Below the pieces are notes generated by a model. It was not told the origin of the DNA. It made no database searches and saw only the letters and a list, made by a program, of their open reading frames with translations. DNA of 45,487 bases from SIG653 sp964509125 (GTDB lineage: Bacteria > Bacillota > Clostridia > Oscillospirales > CAG-382), in NCBI GenBank assembly GCA_964509125.1, contig CAZDVZ010000013.1, positions 1-45,487 of the forward strand, given 5' to 3'. Positions 15,285 through 23,543 of this stretch are shown here, piece after piece. The translations under genes were made by a program, and so were the position numbers. Numbering within the stretch: position 1 is the stretch's first letter; each line of letters opens with the position of its first letter.

Positions 15285-18200
15285 TCAGTCAACATTAACT
15301 GTGTCAAATTTGTCACCGGTGGCAAGAAGTCTGTTATAACGAATTTCAACCATTGTCAAGAAATCAAGCCAGAGATCACCATCGTGTACGAATGTTCCCG
15401 TAGCAAAAGAATATCTCATTTGCATAGGACAATTTTTCTTATTAGGTGCCATATCATAATGTTGGAAAATGCTGTCCAAGCCTATGTCATGCTCAATAAG
15501 AAGCTGTGCAACGAGCTGCGCGGCGTTTTCATATGCAAGTTTAAACTGTTTTTCCCACGCTTCATATTCAGCACCCCAATAGTCAGACGATACTGCGCCG
15601 GAACCATCACTTGCAGGGAATCCATTTACACAAATTTCAATTCCTATTCCATTCTTATTTCCTTGACCTTCAGCTCCGTCGCTTGCGTGCCACGCAACTT
15701 CATCTGTAGGAAGATGCTGGTATATCTCGTTATTGTCAACAGTAAAGTGCCAAGAAGTCCATACAGCGTCATGATTTAACTTATAAAGAGCATGATTTGC
15801 GGCGCCTGAACCACTTGAATAGTTTCCTGTATTATGAATTATAATACAGGTCTTTTCCGCGATTGTACCGGGACGATCCTGTGAGCCCTCCGCCATTATT
15901 GAGGATACACCATTAATCTCTGTTTTGGGAACGATATTCTCTACATATGTGTTCATTATAACCGCATAACCATTCCAACTGGAAGCAAATTCATCTACAG
16001 AGATTTTTTTGGTTTTACCTGTCAAAATATCATAAACATAATATGTCTCTGCTTTTTTCTTTCCTTCAAAACCGTAGATTATGTAGAATGTTTGTGTTTC
16101 ATCATTATAGCAGAGAACTTGTTGATTTTTTTCAAAAACTCTTGCTACGCCTTCTGCATCAAGGTAATCTATAAAAGAATCTATGCCCAAAGAATGAATA
16201 TACTCGCAAATTGCCGCAAGATTGTTATAAGAACCGGAAGCTTCGTCGAAAATTTTTGATGTTGTACCTGTGATGTCAGGTTCAAGACCAGTCGTTGAAG
16301 AAACAAGACAAGCAACTCCCGCAACACCTGATTTTTCAGCGGACGTTGCACTAACTCGTGAAACCTTTAATTCTGATTTTTCAATTTTTACATTATCTGC
16401 ATAATTGGAGTCAAATACTTTAACACTATCAGTAGTGAATGTAAAATAATCAAGTTCCGGAGATTTTCCATCGGCAGAAGCAATAAGTTTTATTTTTATT
16501 CTAACCTTACCGTTGGATGCGCCGTTTTTCATATAAACTCTTGAAGATGTAACTTTAACCATATCATCTTCGTAAGGAGTACAATTAAGAACATTTTCGG
16601 TAATCGTTGCTATCTGCAACCAAGAAGAAGATATTCCGTTCCCATCAGCCACAGAAACGTATATCTCAGCGGAACCGCCGTTGTATGTTATATCCCAACC
16701 GGTATACAAAACCTCAAATGAGCCCGCATCAATTGCAGAAGAGATATACATACCTTCTTTTTTGCCATCATCAAGTATCATTTGTCTACCGTAGATCTTT
16801 GTACCGTAAAGTCCTCCGGTGCAATCGTAAGCATAGTAGAATTGTGTATGATACGACATGAGAGCAGTTTTGGCCTCTATAGGTTCAGTTCCCTCCTTAA
16901 CGAGAGTGAGTTTACCTGTAGAAGGAACAGCATCATACATACTTGTCAAACTAGACACCTCGCCATATTTACCTATTTTAGAAAAGTAGTTATAAGTAAC
17001 AACATACTCCGATTCGTTTGCAATGTGTTTACAAAGCGTATCGCCTGCTTTATAATCTGCTATTTTGTACTTTTCTCCCGTTACTCGGTCGTAGCATTCC
17101 GCCGAAGATTTGCTGAATCTCATATAATAAATCTTGTTGGAAATATGAGATCCTCTGCACAAACTATCCTGAACAGGGAATATTTTTTCACTTCTGTCAG
17201 CCTCAGAGAAAAGATTTTCACCGTATATTAAAATGTTTTCATACGAAGCGCCTGTAAGAGCTACCAACGTGGGATATACATCATATACAGTGGCCAAATC
17301 GGTGTATTCAGAGTTTTCAAGCCCAATAATCATCAATGGAACATTATGCGCAGTTGCTGCATTAAATCCACCGTTAAGGAAGGTTGCACAAGATTTATCG
17401 ATCTCATCATATGTATAATCAAGCATGGGTGAAGAACCATAAATCACAATCAAAGAATCGTCATAAAGTCCTGCTGATTTTAATCCTTCTATAAAGGCTT
17501 TAAGAGCCGTGTCAGCCTTTGCAGCAGCATTGGCATATCCTGTAAGAAGTCCTGCATTTGTTACAGACTGCTCTGAGTATTCAGAAGGGATGTAAGGATA
17601 AAGAGAATCTATATTGGAAATAAAGTAAAAGCTCTTTCCGTTAGATGATTTTATCTCCTTCAAGGCAGCACTGTAGATGGCATTGTCGGAACCGTCCAGC
17701 GTGTTCACTTCATCGAAGCCGTATCTTGAAAGCATATCATCTGCAGAAGCAAATCTATCGTCATTGCCCGTAAATGCTAATGATGCATATCCGTTATTTT
17801 TTAAAACATTTGCCAAAGAATTAAACTTCACGCCGCTTTTATCTTCAATGGAATATGCCAACGGAGAAAGAAGAGAATTAAAAACTGAATACTCTATATC
17901 TCCTCTATCGGTAGCCTGATTATAAAAGTTGCTGAAATAAATTCCTTCGTCCTTTAAACCGTTAAGAAAAGGCGTAACGCTTCCGGAATCCGCATTCATG
18001 ATTGAATTAGAAATGGAATTAAGCTGAATCATAATAATATTTTTACCATTAGCTTTTCCATCATTTTGGGAAGACGCAATCGTATTTGTTAAATGGCCGT
18101 CAAGATCGTCCGAAATGCTAAATTCGTCGGAAACGTCCGACGATTCATCTGTTGATTCTTCTGTAGCATCGCTACTTTCCACAGACGAAGAATCGAGGCT

Positions 18201-18293
18201 GCTCTCGGATCGGTCTCCGGATCCGCAAGAAGCAACAGCGGAAACTACCATGAACATCGCTAACATAAATGCTAATTTTTTTGCGCTTTTCAT
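15285..18293 (-). CDS. Lipoprotein: degenerate LtaS/sulfatase domain, C39-like domain and Ami_2 amidase
   Basis: 1002 residues. Lipoprotein signal with lipobox ending at Cys23 (SAVASC), then a Ser/Glu/Asp linker to about 75. Residues 83-365 follow the LTA-synthase/sulfatase fold (NIIMIQ, SVTPFLNGLKDEGIYFSNFY, SLIVIYG), but the LtaS metal and catalytic positions look lost: Asn92 for Glu, DRGDIEYSVF for RTSDAEF, Ser287-Ser288 for Asp-His, Leu231 for the substrate His. Residues 490-625 form a beta-rich region. Residues 645-782 resemble a peptidase C39-like domain without its usual His. Residues 813-960 are an Ami_2 amidase with His820, Glu886, His945 and Cys955 intact. So one live amidase is joined to one or two apparently dead domains. 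AGAGGTAC precedes the ATG at 18293; an upstream extension lacks a ribosome site. Confidence 0.8.
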   Translation of the reverse strand: MKSAKKLAFMLAMFMVVSAVASCGSGDRSESSLDSSSVESSDATEESTDESSDVSDEFSISDDLDGHLTNTIASSQNDGKANGKNIIMIQLNSISNSIMNADSGSVTPFLNGLKDEGIYFSNFYNQATDRGDIEYSVFNSLLSPLAYSIEDKSGVKFNSLANVLKNNGYASLAFTGNDDRFASADDMLSRYGFDEVNTLDGSDNAIYSAALKEIKSSNGKSFYFISNIDSLYPYIPSEYSEQSVTNAGLLTGYANAAAKADTALKAFIEGLKSAGLYDDSLIVIYGSSPMLDYTYDEIDKSCATFLNGGFNAATAHNVPLMIIGLENSEYTDLATVYDVYPTLVALTGASYENILIYGENLFSEADRSEKIFPVQDSLCRGSHISNKIYYMRFSKSSAECYDRVTGEKYKIADYKAGDTLCKHIANESEYVVTYNYFSKIGKYGEVSSLTSMYDAVPSTGKLTLVKEGTEPIEAKTALMSYHTQFYYAYDCTGGLYGTKIYGRQMILDDGKKEGMYISSAIDAGSFEVLYTGWDITYNGGSAEIYVSVADGNGISSSWLQIATITENVLNCTPYEDDMVKVTSSRVYMKNGASNGKVRIKIKLIASADGKSPELDYFTFTTDSVKVFDSNYADNVKIEKSELKVSRVSATSAEKSGVAGVACLVSSTTGLEPDITGTTSKIFDEASGSYNNLAAICEYIHSLGIDSFIDYLDAEGVARVFEKNQQVLCYNDETQTFYIIYGFEGKKKAETYYVYDILTGKTKKISVDEFASSWNGYAVIMNTYVENIVPKTEINGVSSIMAEGSQDRPGTIAEKTCIIIHNTGNYSSGSGAANHALYKLNHDAVWTSWHFTVDNNEIYQHLPTDEVAWHASDGAEGQGNKNGIGIEICVNGFPASDGSGAVSSDYWGAEYEAWEKQFKLAYENAAQLVAQLLIEHDIGLDSIFQHYDMAPNKKNCPMQMRYSFATGTFVHDGDLWLDFLTMVEIRYNRLLATGDKFDTVNVD

Positions 18294-18402
18294 ATGTACC
18301 TCTCTTTTAAGAAATATTTGTATAGGGAGCTGAAAGGACATTCCCATCTATTGAAACTTAAATCCTTTAATATCAAAGAATGTCCCATTCCCCTTCAATA
18401 CA

Positions 18403-18714
18403 CTAAAGTTCGCTTACCTCTCCTTCCGACGAGAAAGAAACATTTTCATCTATACTCTCATCGGAAACGAAAGAACTATCGGGCATAATATCGGAGAAAA
18501 ACTCCGAAACGTCATCTTCCACGCGAGAAACTACATCTTCACCGCCGGAAATAACCTGTGATACCACTCCGCCGTCAGAGTCTTCTTGAGTGATAACTCC
18601 ATTTTGAGCATTACCGGAGGTATCTCCGTCATCGCCATCACCGCAAGAAACAAAAAGCAACGAAACCGAACAAAGTGATATTACAAAAATTAATGTTTTG
18701 AATATTCTGTTCAT
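18403..18714 (-). CDS. Small acidic lipoprotein of unknown function
   Basis: 103 residues. Signal peptide MNRIFKTLIFVISLCSVS, lipobox LLFVSC, then a mature part made almost wholly of Asp, Glu, Ser, Gly and Val, with no recognisable domain. AAGAGGAA precedes the ATG. It sits between another lipoprotein gene and the large amidase lipoprotein, all in one direction. The composition suggests a flexible surface stalk or a charged envelope protein; no specific role can be given. Confidence 0.75.
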   Translation of the reverse strand: MNRIFKTLIFVISLCSVSLLFVSCGDGDDGDTSGNAQNGVITQEDSDGGVVSQVISGGEDVVSRVEDDVSEFFSDIMPDSSFVSDESIDENVSFSSEGEVSEL

Positions 18715-18788
18715 ACTATTCCTCTTAAATTTTAGTTGGCTTTCACCAAAGATAGTATAAACAAAATACCAAATTATATTCTAAATCA

Positions 18789-19529
18789 TTAATTCCAAAA
18801 ATCGTCATCCACGCTCAATTCATTTTCTCCCGTTTCATAATAGAACGTATAATCTTCGGGAATTTCAAAAACTGCGTATTCGGGATACGAGTCGGACGAA
18901 CAAAGAATTAAATTTGCATCACAATACTCATCTCCAACCATATACTGAAATCCTAACCACGAATCATCGGTTTTTCTGTATAAATGGATTATAGAAGTTT
19001 TTTCATCCAAAGCATACTTTACATATCTGCATTCAACGTCAAAGAAAACGCAGTTTCCCTCTTCTATAATTTCGTCGCTGAACAATTCAATAAAAAGCGG
19101 GCTAAAAGAAGCAACTTCATAAGTTTTGGAATCGTCATCAAACACAAATGTTGCCCTTCCGTTACTGTAATACCATTTATATATATCGCCTTCTCTAACA
19201 GTTGCAAAAGCGTCTTCACCTTTTATGGCAATTTCTCTTAAACAAGTATTGCTTCCGCTAACGGTACGCACTTTAAGATAGTAATCACCATCATCAATAA
19301 CAGAATGAGACATTTTTTCATCAGGAAATTTTTCAACCGCACCCGGAGCCACAGAAATATCTTCATTGCTTTTATCTTCAGAAACTTCGGAAACTTCAGA
19401 TGCTTCAGAAAAATCTTTAGCCGACTCAGATGATGACTCGTCATCGCTTGATGATCCGTCCTTTTTTGAACACGAAGTCAAAGAGAAAATTACTATTGCA
19501 GAAAGGAAAATTATAAAAAATTTTTTCAT
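18789..19529 (-). CDS. Lipoprotein of unknown function
   Basis: 246 residues. Signal peptide MKKFFIIFLSAIVIFSL with lipobox LTSC, then a Ser/Glu/Asp linker to about residue 65, then a mixed beta-rich domain (about 70-240) with DGDYYLKVRTVSGSN and RATFVFDDDSKTYEVAS. I recognise no family. GAAAGG precedes the ATG. Its start overlaps the DUF1294 stop by four bases, so it is the last or an inner gene of the CNNM-alaX-DUF1294 operon; the next lipoprotein follows after a 74-base gap. Confidence 0.8.
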   Translation of the reverse strand: MKKFFIIFLSAIVIFSLTSCSKKDGSSSDDESSSESAKDFSEASEVSEVSEDKSNEDISVAPGAVEKFPDEKMSHSVIDDGDYYLKVRTVSGSNTCLREIAIKGEDAFATVREGDIYKWYYSNGRATFVFDDDSKTYEVASFSPLFIELFSDEIIEEGNCVFFDVECRYVKYALDEKTSIIHLYRKTDDSWLGFQYMVGDEYCDANLILCSSDSYPEYAVFEIPEDYTFYYETGENELSVDDDFWN

Positions 19530-19798
19530 ACTATAAACCTTTCAATATATAACAAAAATACTATTTGAATGATCATTATAACAGGAATACCGATCATAAA
19601 GCGTTTATGGCGTGTTTTATGACGAATAAGCTTCATTGTCACAAAGATGCCTAAAGAGCCGCCCATTATTGACAAAAGGAAAAAATTTCTTTCCGGCACG
19701 CGTCTTTTTTTAAAATGTTTAGACGCATACTTATCAAAAACGGTAATGATAGCAGACATCACGGTGATAAAAATGATCCAAAGGTATCGAATTTTCAT
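19526..19798 (-). CDS. DUF1294 membrane protein
   Basis: 90 residues with three predicted membrane helices. Family pattern is clear: FDKYASKHFKKRRVPERNFFLLSIMGGSLG, then a K-x2-RHKTRHKRF segment between helices two and three. Function of DUF1294 proteins is unknown. The gene overlaps both neighbours by four bases (alaX upstream, lipoprotein downstream), which points to strict co-translation. Confidence 0.88.
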   Translation of the reverse strand: MKIRYLWIIFITVMSAIITVFDKYASKHFKKRRVPERNFFLLSIMGGSLGIFVTMKLIRHKTRHKRFMIGIPVIMIIQIVFLLYIERFIV

Positions 19799-21003
19799 CT
19801 TTTGAAAAATTCCTCGATTTTAGATTTTTCCGCATTAATGCTACCTTGAACAAGTTCACTATCTCCGCCGCCTCTTCCGCATAGCGCAGAATTCATTTCT
19901 CTTGCAAACTGCCTCATATCCAAGTCTTTTCCGACGACGACATATCGATAATTGTCGCCCCCCAAAGCGCAAAAGACACCGCAAAGTCCAAAAATTTCGC
20001 AGCCTCCCGTAGCAAGATAACGCATGAAAATAGGATCGTTTATGTCTGTAAACAAACATCGTCTTCCATCTTCTTTCGCCTTTTCAAGCATGAGCGACGA
20101 AATTTTATTTTTGAGGCCGTTTCCGTCTTGCTTCAACTTTTTGTTTTCCTCCATAAGACGCTCCACAGCTATGTAAAGCTCATCTTGCTTTACAGAAAGA
20201 AGTGCGCTTGAAGAAGAAACCAAAGTCACCATTTTATTATAGCGATCCAATGCATCAAAGCCGCAAAGCATATGAATGCGGACGCCGCCTTTGTAATTTA
20301 TAAACCCTGTTATTTTTATTATTCCTATCTCGCCTGTTTTACATACATGAGGAGCGCAACAAGCACATTTGTCATATCCTTCCACGGTCACAATTCGAAC
20401 ATTTTCCGTTAGATCCAGCTTGCTGCGATAATTCAAAGACAAAAGTTCTTCCCCTGAAAATACCTGTGCATATACAGGAACATCGGAAACAACCGCTGTA
20501 TTTGCAATATGCTCAACAAACAAAAGCTGTTCCTCGGTTAAAACGCCGTTTATATCAAGAGTCACATCGTCACTTCCCATATGGAAACCCACATTGTCAA
20601 ACCCAAAATGTTTGTGTATCAAACCGGAAACGATATGTTCTCCCGTATGATTTTGCATTCTTCGAAAACGAATGTCATAATTGAGAAGCCCTGTAACATC
20701 CTCACCCAAAGGAAGCTCTTTCGAACAATAATGATAAATTATCCCATTTTGTTCTTGTGTGTCCAAAACCAACACAACATCTTGTTGAACTTTTGTTCCT
20801 TCTTCGGTGACACAATAAAAATCCGATTCTGTTCTATCACCCGTGAGAATATATCCTTCATCTCCCTTTTGACCGCCGCCCTCAGGGAAAAATGCTGTTT
20901 GATCAAGCACGATCTTATACATATTTTTTTCTTTTTCACAGCTCTCAACTTTTGCTGTAAAAAGCTTTAAATGACTGTCATTTTCATACAAACGGTTTAT
21001 CAA
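19795..21003 (-). CDS. Alanyl-tRNA editing protein (AlaX type)
   Basis: 402 residues. It is a free-standing relative of the editing part of alanyl-tRNA synthetase: TAFFPEGGGQKGDEG (residues 36-50), NHTGEHIVSGL with zinc-binding His119 and His123, and CACCAPH with Cys215 and His219 in place of the usual C-x3-H. The C-terminal part (RGGGDSELVQGSI) is a DHHA1-like domain, as in the long AlaX forms. It would hydrolyse Ser-tRNA(Ala) or Gly-tRNA(Ala). Located 24 bases after a CNNM gene and overlapping DUF1294, so it lies in that operon. Confidence 0.9.
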   Translation of the reverse strand: MINRLYENDSHLKLFTAKVESCEKEKNMYKIVLDQTAFFPEGGGQKGDEGYILTGDRTESDFYCVTEEGTKVQQDVVLVLDTQEQNGIIYHYCSKELPLGEDVTGLLNYDIRFRRMQNHTGEHIVSGLIHKHFGFDNVGFHMGSDDVTLDINGVLTEEQLLFVEHIANTAVVSDVPVYAQVFSGEELLSLNYRSKLDLTENVRIVTVEGYDKCACCAPHVCKTGEIGIIKITGFINYKGGVRIHMLCGFDALDRYNKMVTLVSSSSALLSVKQDELYIAVERLMEENKKLKQDGNGLKNKISSLMLEKAKEDGRRCLFTDINDPIFMRYLATGGCEIFGLCGVFCALGGDNYRYVVVGKDLDMRQFAREMNSALCGRGGGDSELVQGSINAEKSKIEEFFKR

Positions 21004-21027
21004 TTTTTTACCTCAAATTTTAAATAA

Positions 21028-22308
21028 TTAAAAAAGATCTATCTCTTCCTCTTCAATCTCGCCAACGTGAACATGAAGACGGTCTATACGGCGTGAAGAC
21101 ATTTCCGTAACGGTGATAGTCAAATTTTCAAAGGTGAGCGTAGATTTTTCTACTACATCACCTTCAAGCATATCGGTGATCCAGCCGCCCACGGTAGCGT
21201 TATCGTCATCGAATTCCGCATCCTCTAAATCGAAGAAATCGAAAAAATCGAAAATACGCATATCGCCGCTTATGTCATATTCGCTTTCACTTATTTCGGT
21301 CACTTCCACCTCAACATCGTCGGACTCGTCCCAAATCTCACCAACAATTTGTTCAAGGACATCTTCCATGGTCAAAATTCCCATGGTTCCTCCATATTCG
21401 TCGGTAACGATAACCATATGAACTTTGGTTTCCTTCATTTTTGAAAGAACCTGAGGTAAAGGCATTGTTTTATGGACAAAAACAGGCTCCATTAGAATGC
21501 TTCGAATATTAACTCTTTGATCTTCTCCTATAGAAGCAAGAGCTTTATAAAATCTGTTAAGATGCAATATGCCAATTATATTATCTACCGTATCCTCATA
21601 AAATGGGATTCGAGAAAATTTAGACCCTGTAATAACTTCAACAATGTCACTATAATCGTCATCAATATCAAGATAAACCATATCAACACGCGGAGTTATT
21701 ATTTGATAAGCTAAAACTTCATCAAAATTCAAAGCATTTTGTAAAAGATCGCTTCTGTCTTCTTCAATAACGCCTTCACTTTCTGCAAGTTCAATCATGC
21801 TTTCAAGATCGTCCTCCGTTACAATGTCTGACCGTTCTGCCGCGCGCTTCCAAATTTTAGAGAGCACGGAGACGATAAAAACAACAATTTTGTTTAGAGG
21901 AAAGAAAACGGTATTCAATATTTTCATTGGGAAAGCAAAAAAGTAAACAACTTTATCTGCCAACGCTTTGGCTACAATTTTCGGAACGATCTCACCAAAA
22001 ATAAGAACTATCAATGTCATTACAATGGTTGCTATCCACGCAAAGCTTTCGCCCAACGCTCCAATTACAACAAGTGTTGCAAGGGAAGACGAAGCCGTAT
22101 TAACCAAATTGTTGCAAATTAAAATAGTGGAAAGAGTATCCTCAAATTTATCTGTAATTCCTTTTGCACACTTAACAAGAAATGTGGGTGAATCTTCGTA
22201 TTTCTGTTTCATTCTCATCTTATTGGCAGATAAAAACGCCATTTCAGATGATGAGAAAAAAGCGGAAAGCGCAACAAGAAAGACAATAAGCAATATATTT
22301 ATCATCAT
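21028..22308 (-). CDS. CNNM/CorC-type transporter with CBS domains (first copy)
   Basis: 426 residues: an N-terminal DUF21 membrane domain with four helices (begins INILLIVFLVALSAFFSSSEMAFLSANK), a CBS pair (ITPRVDMVYLDIDDDYSD to GTMGILTMEDVLEQIVGEI) and the C-terminal CorC_HlyC domain (DISGDMRIFDFFDFFDL onward). Proteins of this kind are linked to magnesium or cobalt export and to metal tolerance. The start overlaps the stop of a second paralogue by four bases. The protein is complete, in contrast to its neighbour. Confidence 0.92.
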   Translation of the reverse strand: MMINILLIVFLVALSAFFSSSEMAFLSANKMRMKQKYEDSPTFLVKCAKGITDKFEDTLSTILICNNLVNTASSSLATLVVIGALGESFAWIATIVMTLIVLIFGEIVPKIVAKALADKVVYFFAFPMKILNTVFFPLNKIVVFIVSVLSKIWKRAAERSDIVTEDDLESMIELAESEGVIEEDRSDLLQNALNFDEVLAYQIITPRVDMVYLDIDDDYSDIVEVITGSKFSRIPFYEDTVDNIIGILHLNRFYKALASIGEDQRVNIRSILMEPVFVHKTMPLPQVLSKMKETKVHMVIVTDEYGGTMGILTMEDVLEQIVGEIWDESDDVEVEVTEISESEYDISGDMRIFDFFDFFDLEDAEFDDDNATVGGWITDMLEGDVVEKSTLTFENLTITVTEMSSRRIDRLHVHVGEIEEEEIDLF

Positions 22309-23381
22309 ACCGCCTCACCGCCCCTCGTTGCATCCTCTTCATCATATATTTCGCCGACAAGTTCTTCTAAGATATCCTCAACAGTAAGAACTCCAATAAG
22401 CTTATTTTCGGAGTTTTTAACAACTGCAAGGGTTATCTTCTTAGAACTCATTTGAGACAAAAGTTCATCAAGAGGAACTTTATCGGAAATGAAATACGGT
22501 GGATCCATAACACTTCTGAGAGTCATGCCCTCGCCGCCGGTCTCTATATATCTCTTGAGTAATTTTCGAATTTGGATTATTCCCAATACGTTACCATTCT
22601 TTCCTATTACGGGAAAGCGAGAATGTCCGGAAGACTTTACCTTACTGACGGTTTCGTGAAGATCGTCGTACATATATAGCGTTTCAACTTGTTCCCACGG
22701 AGTAACTATTTCTCCTGAAAGCAGGTCAGAAAACTCAAGGGCAGAAGAAAACAACTGTGCCATTTCCTCATCTTCAGAGGCGTTTTCCTCAACATAGTTG
22801 TCTACAATGCCATAAATTTCATCTTCTGTAACCGTCGGAGTTTCTTCTGTCATTTTGTTAAATGGTTTTTTAACTAAACCCGAAACTTTTCCAAAAACGA
22901 ACACTAAAGGCTTGAATACTTTAAAAAGTATTACAATGGGGGCTGAAGCAAAAAGAGCGAATTTTTCATTACAATCTTTTGCAAAGCATTTGGGGATCAT
23001 TTCCCCAAAGAAGAAAATCGCCACAGCAGTTATCAAAGTAGATACCGAAACATTCATTCCGCCAATAAGCCCTGCAATAAGTGTAGAAAGCGTTGCCATG
23101 GAAATGTTTACAATATTGTTTCCAATAAGTATGGTAGTAAGCGCATCTTCATAATTATCCATAATATACAAAACGCGTTTTGCGCTTTTTTTTCCATCAT
23201 CTGCAAGAGCCATCATTCTAATCTTATTAACAACCGAGAGTGATGTTTCCGCACCGGAAAAAAAGGCACTAAATACCATAAGAACCGCAAAACAAATAAA
23301 GTAAGTCAGTAAATTACTGTCTGTGGGAGTGTTTCCTGATAAGGCTAAAAAACTTCGCCCTATAGGACTGCCGTCGTCCAT
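22305..23381 (-). CDS. CNNM/CorC-type transporter, short paralogue
   Basis: 358 residues. Same DUF21 membrane domain (FICFAVLMVFSAFFSGAETSLSVVNKIRM) and CBS pair (GEIVTPWEQVETLYMYDDLHE to LIGVLTVEDILEELVGEI), but it ends right after the CBS domains and lacks the CorC_HlyC domain of the downstream copy. First gene of the operon. Tandem, translationally coupled paralogues suggest that the two form a heterodimer; that is an inference, based on CNNM proteins acting as dimers. Confidence 0.9.
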   Translation of the reverse strand: MDDGSPIGRSFLALSGNTPTDSNLLTYFICFAVLMVFSAFFSGAETSLSVVNKIRMMALADDGKKSAKRVLYIMDNYEDALTTILIGNNIVNISMATLSTLIAGLIGGMNVSVSTLITAVAIFFFGEMIPKCFAKDCNEKFALFASAPIVILFKVFKPLVFVFGKVSGLVKKPFNKMTEETPTVTEDEIYGIVDNYVEENASEDEEMAQLFSSALEFSDLLSGEIVTPWEQVETLYMYDDLHETVSKVKSSGHSRFPVIGKNGNVLGIIQIRKLLKRYIETGGEGMTLRSVMDPPYFISDKVPLDELLSQMSSKKITLAVVKNSENKLIGVLTVEDILEELVGEIYDEEDATRGGEAV

Positions 23382-23445
23382 TTAAAATGTCACCAACCTT
23401 TTTATTATATTAAACAAAGCGCATAAACACTTTGCCACATTTCGT

Positions 23446-23474
23446 ATTTTATCATAAAAAAAAGTTTTTTGCAA
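23446..23474 (-). promoter_or_regulatory. Candidate promoter of the CNNM operon
   Basis: Minus strand TTGCAA (23474-23469), 17-bp spacer, TAAAAT (23451-23446). The -35 hexamer is self-complementary and is the same six bases that serve the divergent spoIIP-like promoter. A closer TATAAT near the start codon is an alternative -10 but lacks a good -35. Confidence 0.55.
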
Positions 23475-23498
23475 TAGATTTTGCCAAATAGATATAAT
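23469..23498 (+). promoter_or_regulatory. Candidate promoter of the SpoIIP-like gene
   Basis: Plus strand TTGCAA (23469-23474), 18-bp spacer, TATAAT (23493-23498). Resembles sigma-A rather than the sporulation sigma factors E or F that normally drive spoIIP, so control may not be the standard one. Confidence 0.55.
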
Positions 23499-23543
23499 TT
23501 ATTTTCCCCCGAAATAAAATATACTGTAAGGAGGTATGAAAAA

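Noticed and set aside
18336..18385. Inverted repeat GGACATTC / GAATGTCC before the large lipoprotein gene
   Set aside because: Only 8 bp with a 34-base gap and no T-tract; it could be a terminator or operator but the evidence is too thin for a feature.
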